Shown here: positions 55,699-64,000 of the stretch, piece after piece
How positions within the stretch are numbered: position 1 is the first letter of the stretch
Layout: every line of letters starts with the position of its first letter
Assembly (NCBI RefSeq): GCF_905171775.1
Contig: NC_053494.1
Span: 160,398,956 to 160,462,955, forward strand
From: Rana temporaria
Lineage: Eukaryota > Chordata > Amphibia > Anura > Ranidae
DNA length: 64,000 nucleotides
Direction: 5' to 3'
The notes under the pieces: generated by a model
The model's input: only the letters and a program-made list of their open reading frames with translations
Databases searched by the model: none
What the model was told of the DNA's origin: nothing
Program-made: the position numbers and the translations under genes

Positions 55699-57090
55699 GG
55701 AAAGTATAAAACATGTATCATCATTTTTTTACATTGCCATTATTTATTTATTTTTAATCTCCAAAGGTTAACTGTCAGTTATTATGGGAGACATATCTAC
55801 TGGAACTCTGCCATGTTTCCTTTGAATGCAAGCAATTTCAAATGCAGAGATTAGCACATTTTAAAGCAGGTCATCAGCTATTAGGAAATTATACCCAAAA
55901 TGGCACAATAAGCTCCATAAAAGGTGCAAAAGGATATTTACAGTGTATTTATATGCCAGCTGTGTTTCTAAATATGTTGTTTGCCTAAAAGGTAGTATAA
56001 CATTCAAATGATTGATACTTTTTACATTATATTGTAAAGTAATTTCTGTTTCTTAAACATAATTACTCCTGGAGCTTTGAGACCACCTGCAACCAAGGAA
56101 CAGGTGATATAAATTATTTACTCCTGTCTGCACCCTACAGAAACAGACAGCCAAGTCTCTGATACTTGAAAATAGATTGGAATCCTTTTGTCAAATTGAA
56201 ATAACCTAAGGCCTCGATGTTCTAGACACTTTGTTCTCAAAAAAAGTTTGTTGGAGTACTTCGTTTTCTCTAGCAAGGAAAACCAAATGATTACAGTGCA
56301 ATCTAAGCTGAGCTTAGAAGCTATTGTATCTGAAAACTCTCCATAGAAAATGAAATACTTTATGAATTATAATCCACCTATCTCTACTGTGTCAATGGCA
56401 CGTAGTATGACTTGGGTGACAGCACCTCTTTAGACCCTGAATATCTGGAAAGTTCTTACCTGTTAGGGAATCCCTGTCAGACGTCTGGTACGCAGATATG
56501 TGCATGGGCTTGGTATTTCCCACAGAAAAGTGACACAAATGCGCACTTGCTGAAACACATGTACATGTACATAAACACGTACGTGCATGTGCACAAAACA
56601 GACAGGCTATTTAAAGAATGATCATGCCCATGTTCTGTGCTAACTAATCATTAGCCTTTCCCTGTGTCCTGTGTTTATCCTGTATGATTCCCATGTTGCT
56701 GACCTGGCTTGCTCCTGACCGGATCTTGGATTGCGTACCTGACTAGTCGCTAGTTCCTGACTTGGGCTCTGCTCATGATTCGGTATCTCGCTGCTCGCCT
56801 GTTGATGACCCTGGTGATACCTGTGGCCACATTTCTTGATTGTGGCCACCTCACTGCTTGGCTGTCTGCTGTACAAACTCTGTGCAATGCTGTTTGTTCC
56901 AACCTCAAGTCTGCTGTGAGTTCTGAGAAGCCACAAGTCCTGAACCTGCAGTACAAGCAGAGTGCCCCTTTAACCCCGAAGGAAAGGCATACAATGTGAA
57001 GGCGTTGTGAATTAGGGCAAGCTTCTTGGGCAAAGAAAAGGTCTGCTTTAAGCTTTCTTCTTGGAGTGAGACTGTTGACTTTTTGAACAC
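55699..57090. other. No gene seen; unique-looking 1.4 kb
   Basis: 55770-56010 is non-repetitive with short AT-rich motifs and could be conserved non-coding DNA. 56640-57000 has several small frames on both strands without domain features. Confidence 0.4.
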
Positions 57091-57506
57091 TAAAGCCCTG
57101 TACACACGATCGGTTTGTCCAATGAAAACAGACCGATGGACTGTTTTCATCGGACAAACCGATGATGTGTGGGCCCCATCGGTTTGTTTTCCATCGGTGA
57201 AAAAAAAATGTTTTAAATTTTTCCTATGGATAAAAAACCGAAAGAAAATAAACGATCGTCTGTGTGGAAGTCCATCGGTCAAAAATCCACGCATGCTCAG
57301 AATCAAGTCGACACATGCTCGGAAGCATTGAACTTCATTTTTCTCAGCACGTCGTAGTGTTTTACGTCACCGTGCTTTGGCACGGTCGGAATTTTGACTG
57401 ATGGTGTGTAGGCAAGACTGATGAAAGTCAGCTTCATCGGATATCCGATGAAAAAATCCATTGGATTAGATTCCATCATATATCCGATCGTGTGTACACG
57501 GCTTAA
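57091..57506. mobile_element. Foldback MITE, GTACACACGA family
   Basis: taaagccctgtacacacgat left, gatcgtgtgtacacggctta right. Interior CGGTTTGTCCAATGAAAAC and its inverted complement. Frames on both strands reading VCPMKT are mirror translations. Confidence 0.82.
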
Positions 57507-57521
57507 TACTTTTGACACAAG

Positions 57522-58246
57522 GGGCCAGATTCTCATACATTCGCGCTGCTCCTGGGCAGCGTAATATATGAGATCTACGTTACACCGCCACAGGTCTACA
57601 GGTTTACATCCTGATTCTCAGAACACTTACCTGTAAACTTGCGGCGGTGTAGCGTTAGATTGCTCGTCGCAAGCCCGCCCAATTCAAATGGGGAGGGCAC
57701 CATTTAAATTAGGCGCGCTCCCGCGCCGAGCGTACTGCGCATGCTCCGTCGGGTAAATTACCCGACGTGCATTGCGCTAAATGACGTCGCCCCGACGTCA
57801 TTTGCCTAGATGTATACGTAAATGGCGTCCAGCGCCATTCACGGACGTCTTACGCAAACGACGTATTTTTTTTTTAATTCGACGCGGGAACGACGGCCAT
57901 CGTTAACATTGGTTGCGCCTGCTAATTAGCAGGGGCAACCTTACGCGTCGGGTACGCTACGCAAACGACGTTAATTCGCTGCGTCGACCTCGCGTATGTT
58001 CGGGAATCGCCGTACTTACCTAATTTGCATAGACAACGGGGAAAAGCGACGATGCGACACCTAGCGGCGGGAAAAAAAATTACTTTTAAGATCTGACAGC
58101 GTAACAGCCTTACGCTTGTCAGATCTAATGGGTACCTATGCGCAACTGATTCTGAGAATCAGTCGCATAGATACCCGGGGCCAGATGAGGTGTTACGACG
58201 GCGCTAATGGTGTTGCGCCGTCGTAACGCCTTTGAGAATCTGGCCC
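57522..58246. mobile_element. GC-rich foldback MITE, Harbinger-like group, complete copy
   Basis: GGGCCAGATTCTCA and TTGAGAATCTGGCCC ends, 725 bp. Terminal hairpins at both ends (e.g. agatctgacagcgtaacagc and its inverse at 58089-58128). The centre matches 44820-45520. Confidence 0.85.
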
Positions 58247-59413
58247 TCGGTATGCATCTGGTCAGTAGTTCAGGAAATAAATATTTTTTTACGGTTTAGT
58301 AAACTTTTGCATAAAGCTTAAGCCTTAAAGCAGTATTAAACCCTAAAACAAACATTTAATATATTGCAACCTGAGGTTTAGATGTGGTGGCTGTAAACAT
58401 TTTCTTTTTTGGATTTAAAAAAAGTATTTTCAACTGTTGATCTGGACATCAGCGCTCTCTGGATAGGGTATTGTTAGATGTACTAGTGAAATACTCTACA
58501 TATGTCACCGTCAAATTAAAGCTGAACTCCCTAACAGTTACAGAAACGTTTTTTCTTTTTGGGAAAAAAGTTTTAATTAAACGATTAAAAAGTTGACAAG
58601 TGTAAGCACTTTCTAACTTTTGCTGCACAGCTTAATCTGTTGAAGAAAGCTAAAAAATAACACCAGGATCAACAGGTAAAGAAAATAACTTACAGGAGGA
58701 AAAAAAAACTACTTTGGTAATGCTAGTGACAGACTGTATTATATACTTTATGTCATTTTTTATTTTGCCTATAGTACCACTTTACTCTACATTAAAGTTA
58801 GGATTACAAGTTATGTGCAGAGTTTAAGGGTTGATTTAAAGTTAGGGGAAAGGAAAAGTTTAGGATTAGGTTTATTTTTAATGGTCCTTTTTTACTGTTA
58901 GGTTAGGGATTAAGGGTTTTCTTTTAAAGTGATTGTAAAGATTACTTTTTTTTTTAAATAAAATAACAAACGTCACACTTACCTATTCAAAAAGACGGTT
59001 TGAGCTACCAAGTAGCAAATAAGTATGCACTAAACAAAGAAATTAATAGATAAATAAAACAACCTGCTGTCACTGGTCACATTCCCATATAAATGTGCAA
59101 AAGTAACTTAAAATAATATAAATGCCACGCTGTGAATAATCATCCTAGTGAATAGCAATTCAATACATATTTTTAGCCAACAATAATCGTACAAAAAAAA
59201 AAATACAAAGGTATATAACGTGATAATGATGCAATATATAGGTGATGAATCCTTATATGAGTCCTTATATGTGCAATAACAAAAAATATTCCACTTGACT
59301 TGATTCATTAATCACTGATAAACTGTGCAATCCAATTTGATGTGCTTCAATCACCACACATGCTCTCCCCCTCTTGGGTATAGGCTCACCTCAGAGAGTG
59401 TGACCCCTTATCT
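58247..59413. other. No gene seen; truncated TTAA-type MITE arm at 58929-58995
   Basis: 58929-58995 (aaagtgattgtaaagattac; cacttacctattc) is the left arm of the TTAAAGTGGTTGTAAA family. The rest is AT-rich spacer. Confidence 0.5.
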
Positions 59414-59600
59414 AAAGCCCCATACACACCATCAGATTATCTGCAGATTTTTGTCTTCAGATTTACCAAAACCATGTAGTACAAGGGCCTGCCTGATTAC
59501 ATACAAATTGAAACTCTTAAGGTTTGACCTCCTATTAGATGGTTTTGGTAAATCTGCAGAAAAAAATCTGCAGATAATCTGATGGTGTGTATGGGGCTTT
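59414..59600. mobile_element. Short MITE (187 bp) with AAAGCCCCATACACACCATC ends
   Basis: Near-perfect terminal inverted repeats of more than 40 bp (through aatctgcaga) around a small centre containing agggcctgcctgattacata, shared with 30722-30905. Mirror frames ending KNLQII occur on both strands. Confidence 0.9.
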
Positions 59601-60752
59601 TGTTGAGTCAAAAAATGCCTGTGAGACATTGCAGGGCTCAATGAGATGGATTTAGGTCAGCTGGTTCCTGCAATCTTCCAGCATTCTCCCCATCAATGGT
59701 CAGCATCAAAGTACATGTGGATGTAAAAGGACGTCAATAGTGCTTATAACATTTAAAAGCTTGGGATTTTTATTTAAAAGAAAACTGGGTACTCGCACGT
59801 TGCTGGCGCTTCCAGTGCACCAGACTACAATAAACATTGGTATGTAAAAAAGTCCTGCAGAGCCGCACAACCGATATATTCCCAACTGGCCACTTACACC
59901 TCATAAGGGTCCGGGTGCCTTCACCGTCCTCGCCCCTCCCCTACGCATGTCAATACAGGGTCACGTGTCTTCCTCAGGGGGATCCCCCTGGGGAAGACAC
60001 GTGACCCTGTGGTTCTGGGTGGAACGCACTCTGTTTTCCTCAGAGTGGAACCCTGCTTGTCACAATGCAGGCGGTTTGGGCACCATCCATCTAGAGCTGC
60101 AAGCATGTGAGTGCAATACATCAGTGTTTTAACTTTGTTTACAAATAAAATGGTATTACACGATATCTGCCTCTCTGTGGCTCATTGGTGGAGCCGGTCT
60201 TATTGATCCTAATTTGCTAAAGGAGATAGAAGCTTGAGCGCATCATGTCTGGCATAATTATTGATGGGAATATTTCATCTTATCTAAATCCATGCTCAAT
60301 GGTCACTCTGTGGCTGATTATTTCTGTTGAGCGCATTTGATTTTTTTTCACTTTGGGTGGAGCACAGTTTCCCTATTGGAGCACACTTCTCAGACACAAC
60401 GATGTTGAAATCTGATTGAGCTGTTTTTTTATTAATAATATTTTTATCACCTTTATCCACATATTAATTGTATGAATGGACTTTTATGATTCATTTTGTT
60501 TTTTTAGCTTGGAAGGTTCATCTTCATTCATTTTTATTGATTTTTGCTGAATATTTTGTTGATCACAGTTATGATAATTTATATTTTTTAAATAATCATG
60601 GTTTAAATTCACCGTTTAGTTGGCAGCGCTCCTTTTTTTCACTTTATATTGCTTTTTAGTGTTTTACTAAACAGGAGCAGCATCCTCACACATTCTCAAT
60701 TTATTTATTATATTAAGTTTTATACACAGGTGGCGGCCCCAATTCTCACTCC
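59601..60752. other. No gene seen; palindrome at 59957-60010 and T-rich retroelement-like tail
   Basis: 59957-60010 is an inverted repeat with 18-bp perfect arms (CAGGGTCACGTGTCTTCC) around GGGGGATCCCCC. 60420-60660 is T-rich and ends with cagcgctcctttttttcact, resembling the right end of the insertion at 2807-3974. The two may belong to related retroelements. Confidence 0.45.
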
Positions 60753-61184
60753 GTCGGACCAGTTTCAGCAGACATGTTCGGTCGTGTGTAGGGCCGACCG
60801 GACAATTTTCCGGCCGACCAGACAGGTTTCCAGCGGACAAATGTTTCTTAGCATGCTAAGAAACATGTCCGCTGGAAGCCTGTACACCGGACATGTCCAA
60901 TGGTCAGTACGACTCATCGGACATGTCCGCTGGCCCGAGAACTCGCGCATGACGTCAAAGTGATTCGACGCATGCGTGGAAGCATTGAACTTCCGGGTTC
61001 GCGCACGTCGCTGCGTCATCGTCGCCGTCACGTCGCCGCCACGTCACCGCGTATTCAGTCCACAGGGATTTTGGTTTGATGGTGTGTACAACCATCAGAC
61101 CAAAATCTGCTAGCAGACATGTCCGATAAAAACGGTCCGCGGACCGTTTTCATCGGACAGGTCCGCTCATCTGTACGAGGCCTC
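60753..61184. mobile_element. Foldback MITE, GTACACACGA family, GGACATGT subtype, left-truncated
   Basis: Same interior as 25745-26217 (ccggacaattttccggc; agcatgctaagaaacatgtc) and right end tctgtacgaggcctca. The left terminal repeat is lost. Confidence 0.82.
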
Positions 61185-61189
61185 AGAGT

Positions 61190-61692
61190 GGACGTCATAT
61201 GATGTCCTTTGCATCGCGGCCTCTAGGGGGCGTGCGCCCGCGGCATCGCTCGTGACCCGGTGCGCGTATTCGCCGGCCGCGATGTCCGCCGGGCACCCGC
61301 GATTGCCGGCAATCACGGCAGGAGTGTGGATCTGTGTGTGTAAACACACAGATCCACCTCCTGTCAGAGGTGAGGAGACCGATGTGTGTTCCCAGTACAC
61401 AGGAACACAGATCGGTCCCCCTACAGTTAGAATAACTCCCAGGGAACATATTAACCCCTTCAGTGCCCCCTAATGTTAACCCCTTCCCTGCCAGTCACAT
61501 TTACACAGTAATCAGTGCAGTTTTATAGCACTAATCTCTGTATAAATGTGAATGGTTTCAAAAACGTGTCAAAAGTGTCCGATATGTCCGCCGCAACGGT
61601 CACAATAAAAATCGCAGATTGCCGCCATTACTTGTAAAAAAAATAATAATAAATAAAAATGCCATAAATCTATCCCCTATTTTGTAGACACT
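61190..61692. repeat. Interspersed repeat of large-element origin (ccgcgatgtccgccgggcac)
   Basis: CpG-rich beginning, a hairpin at 61327-61352 (ggatctgtgtgtg and its inverse), then ttaaccccttccctgccagt and tgccataaatctatccccta. I recognise this as a common ranid-type repeat. It is cut off where the Harbinger-like element starts. Parent element unknown. Confidence 0.5.
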
Positions 61693-62154
61693 GTGGCCCA
61701 GATTCAGGTACGACTTGCGCGGGAGCAAGTGTGATTTGCGCCACGCAAGTATGGATTTGCTCCCAGGCAAATTTGCGGGTGACCCAGAAAGCAAGCTAAG
61801 CCTGAAATGTGCCATTTTTGCACGGAGGCAGTTTCTCTGCCCCGGCGCAATTAAGGGGCAATTTTGCTCAGGGAGCAACTTGCGCTCTCATGGTTTTCCC
61901 TCAGCACATATGCAAATGAGGAACTGCCACTGATTCATAAACTTGCGCGTGTGAGGAGCATTTTGCTCCCAAAGCGCGCAAGCTGTTTGGCCGGGGCAAA
62001 TTTGCACTTTATAAAAGCAGGGGCAAGTTAGCAACAGATGGCCACAGGTCAGCTGGAGAGCAACTACAGCAGCACCAAGACGGACGAGCTGAACAAGCAG
62101 AGCACCCACACTTTCTGGATCTCACATCTGTGTGCCAACATGCCAGGGGCAGCT

Positions 62155-62262
62155 ACAAAATAAAAAAAAGCTCATAATCTGAGCATCAATAAAATAAAAA
62201 AAAACTCAAAATCTGAGCATAACCAAAAAACAAGCTCATAATCTGAGCCACAAAAAAAAAAA
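62155..62262. repeat. Short tandem repeat (ctcataatctgagca unit)
   Basis: Three to four copies of a ~33-36-bp unit containing agctcataatctgagc, which is partly self-complementary, separated by A-runs. It lies just beyond the 3' end of the protein remnant. Confidence 0.85.
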
Positions 62263-63234
62263 AAAAATGGTCACAATTTTTTTTTTTCTTTTGGACATCC
62301 TTGGCCCAAGGGTGCCCCGGCTCTGGCTCCTCAGACGCCGTGGTGGAGCATGGGGTGGGGATGGAGGGGGGGGGGGAGCATCAACCCCTACTTCATCTCT
62401 CCTGGCAGGTGGTGCCTGCAAGCCCTCCATGGCGTTGGCCAGGCGGTTGAGGACGGTGTTGGTCTGTCCCAACATCCTTATCTGCCATGTGGTGGTGATC
62501 CTCAACTGCCGTCGGGTAAGTCTCCCCTCCTCCCGCACAGCAGCAGTGTTGGCCTCCACCGCACCTGCCAACCTGCTCACCTCCGAAGTTAATAATGCAG
62601 TGGCATCCTGCTGTTCAACCAGACAGGTCACAATGGCTGCGCAGTTGCCACTAACATCCTCCAGGTCTCATTCTGTCGGTCCCCCCGGTCAGCATGGTGG
62701 GTGAGGGCCTGCAGACAGAGGAGGAGGAGGATGCCAGGCTGTCCACCACACGCCTCAGGTCTCCTACCATCTCCCCTATATGGTGGGTCTGCCGGGCCTG
62801 CTCCTCCTGCAGACCCTCACGGAGGCTGGAGGGTACACCCCTAGTTTTAGAAAGAGCCTTCCTTGGAGGAGAGGCTGGGGCACGAACTGAGGGAGCAGAA
62901 GGGGAGGGGGTCACACAGGAGGGAGTGACACTGGAGGGGGGGACACTGGAGGGAGGGACACTGGAGGGGCTTGCCCTGGAGGGGGATGATGTTATGGTCG
63001 GGGGGGTGGTGGGTCGGTCAGGGATGGTGGGATCCTCCTGGAGGGACACTGCTTCCTCCAGATTGAGGATAACGGCCTCCTCCACCACTTCCTCCTCCCT
63101 AGATGGACTCTGGCCGATATCCTCCTCCACCAACATGCCCAGGATCTGCAGAGGGCCTGACTGCACCCCATGATGTTCTGGGGATGGCGTGGGTCGCCCT
63201 ACAGCCGACGACGGCCCAATCTCATCATCAACAT
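62236..63234 (-). pseudogene. Second (non-transposase) protein of a Harbinger-like element, last exon, frameshifted
   Basis: Read on the minus strand, an acidic segment (VEEDIGQSPSREEEVVEEAV) leads into a Pro/Ser/Thr-rich repeat (SVPPSSVPPSSVTPS). A helical stretch (REGLQEEQARQTHHIGEMV, DLRRVVDSLA) follows, and in another frame EVSRLAGAVEANTAAVREEG, RQLRITTTWQ and LNRLANAMEGL. The change of frame at about 62630-62700 implies frameshifts. The first exon base is placed at 63234 by the acceptor-like cag (63237-63235) after a T8 tract. Pro-rich middle plus C-terminal helices fits Myb/SANT-like proteins of Harbinger transposons, but the DNA-binding domain would lie outside the window. Other functions are possible. 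Confidence 0.5.
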
Positions 63235-63256
63235 CTGTGGATGACACAAAAAAAAT
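63235..63256 (-). promoter_or_regulatory. Putative 3' splice site
   Basis: On the minus strand a tract of T8 plus gtgtcatccacag immediately precedes the acidic coding stretch. Upstream sequence turns into a minisatellite, consistent with an intron. Confidence 0.5.
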
Positions 63257-63279
63257 ATGTTGCTGGAGCAACACACTTA

Positions 63280-64000
63280 TCATATGTTCCCTTCTACCCC
63301 CTCCCATGATACACAGCGAATATGAGAAACAAAAACTTGTTACATGCTCCCTTCTACCCCCTCATATTTTCACTTCTACCCCCTCCCATGATACACAGCA
63401 GATATGAGAAACAAAAACGTGTTACATGTTCCCTTCTACCCCCTCATATGTTCCCTTCTACCCCCTCATATGTTCCCTTCTACCCCCTCCCATGATACAC
63501 AGCAGATATGAGAAACAAAAACTTGTTACATGTTCCCTTCTACCCCCTCATATGTTCACTTCTACCCCCTCCCATGATACACAGCAGATATGAGAAACAA
63601 AAACTTGTTACATGTTCCCTTCTACCCCCTCATATGTTCCCTTCTACCCCCTCCCATTATACACAGCAGATATGAGAAACAAAAACTTGTTACATGTTCC
63701 CTTCTACCCCCTCATATATTCACTTCTACCCCCTCCCATGATACACAGCAGATATGAGAAACAAAAACTTGTTACATGTTCCCTTCTACCCCCTCATATT
63801 TTCACTTCTACCCCCTCCCATGATACACAGCAGATATGAGAAAACAAAACTTGTTACATGTTCCCTTCTACCCCCTCATATGTTCCCTTCTACCCCCTCC
63901 CATGATACACAGCAGATATGAGAAACAAAAACTTGTTACATGTTCCCTTCTACCCCCTCATATGTTCCCTTCTACCCCCTCCCATGATACACAGCAGATA
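63280..64000. repeat. ~81-bp minisatellite with a ~24-bp sub-repeat
   Basis: The unit begins ctcccatgatacacagcaga and contains atgagaaacaaaaacttgtt and ttcccttctaccccctcata. Starts lie near 63302, 63383, 63487, 63568 and 63650 and continue to the window end. The ~24-bp block (ttcccttctaccccctcata) is duplicated once more in one unit near 63428-63485. About eight to nine copies are visible. Confidence 0.95.

Larger units (their letters stand above)
61695..64000 (-). mobile_element. Coding Harbinger-like DNA transposon, 3' end (runs off the window)
   Basis: Terminus GGCCCAGATTCAGG at 61695 matches the GC-rich MITE ends. Subterminal sequence consists of short GCGCAAGT/AAATTTGC inverted blocks (61716-62030). 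Minus-strand protein remnants follow (62236-63234), with an intron-like 3' splice site and a minisatellite beyond. Harbinger elements carry a transposase and a second Myb-like protein; only the latter type could be represented here. Superfamily assignment is inference. Confidence 0.6.

Noticed and set aside
62694..63173. 159-codon plus-strand frame (GGTLEGGTLEG repeats)
   Set aside because: It is the antisense of the Pro/Ser-rich coding repeat on the minus strand.
63280..64000. Regularly spaced repeats that could suggest a CRISPR array
   Set aside because: The whole unit, including the supposed spacers, is repeated. It is a minisatellite in a eukaryotic genome.

Overview
This 64 kb window looks like non-genic DNA from a vertebrate with a large, transposon-rich genome. 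An anuran amphibian, probably ranid-like, fits best. The reasons are an amphibian/fish-type L1 LINE, a DIRS retrotransposon, a CR1-type LINE tail ending in a TATGTAAC-like repeat, and dozens of CpG-rich foldback DNA transposons. The organism call is inference from repeat content. I see no host protein-coding exon, rRNA, tRNA or CRISPR array. All convincing coding sequence belongs to mobile elements.

Left part (1-5.8 kb): a Harbinger-like GC-rich foldback element cut by the window edge, a terminal-inverted-repeat MITE, a MITE with a 294-bp hAT element inside it (perfect 8-bp target duplication), and a 1.14-kb insertion with a 14-bp target duplication that starts with a hammerhead-ribozyme-like core (probably Penelope-like).

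Centre-left (5.78-19.62 kb): one four-level nest. A hAT-type MITE was split by a full-length L1-like LINE on the minus strand (about 7.8 kb; ORF1 and ORF2 both open; poly-A, AATAAA and a 14-bp target duplication). The LINE 5' UTR was then split by a 5.7-kb DIRS element on the plus strand with textbook split inverted repeats and an internal complementary region. The DIRS leader carries a 0.45-kb terminal-inverted-repeat element. The LINE reading frames are intact, but the DIRS gag, RT/RNase H and tyrosine recombinase frames are broken.

Middle (19.6-48 kb): a mosaic of palindromic MITEs. These are a family ending GGCC(T)CGTACACACGA, a TTAA-flanked piggyBac-type group starting TTAAAGTGGTTGTAAA or TTAAAGCGGAGGTTC, a GGTTCACAC family, and GC-rich Harbinger-like foldbacks. 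There is also a solo LTR, microsatellites and a G-rich minisatellite. Between them are AT-rich unique stretches, a few of which have the look of conserved non-coding DNA.

Right part (48-64 kb): a CR1 3' end, a three-level nest (piggyBac-type > hAT > hAT, both hATs with perfect 8-bp duplications), another intact hAT MITE, more foldbacks, and finally the end of a protein-coding Harbinger-like element. Its terminus matches the GC-rich MITEs. It carries remnants of a second (non-transposase) protein and an ~81-bp minisatellite in what looks like its intron, running off the window.

The elements show a layered insertion history and a likely split between autonomous elements (L1, the Harbinger-like element) and the elements they or their relatives mobilise in trans.
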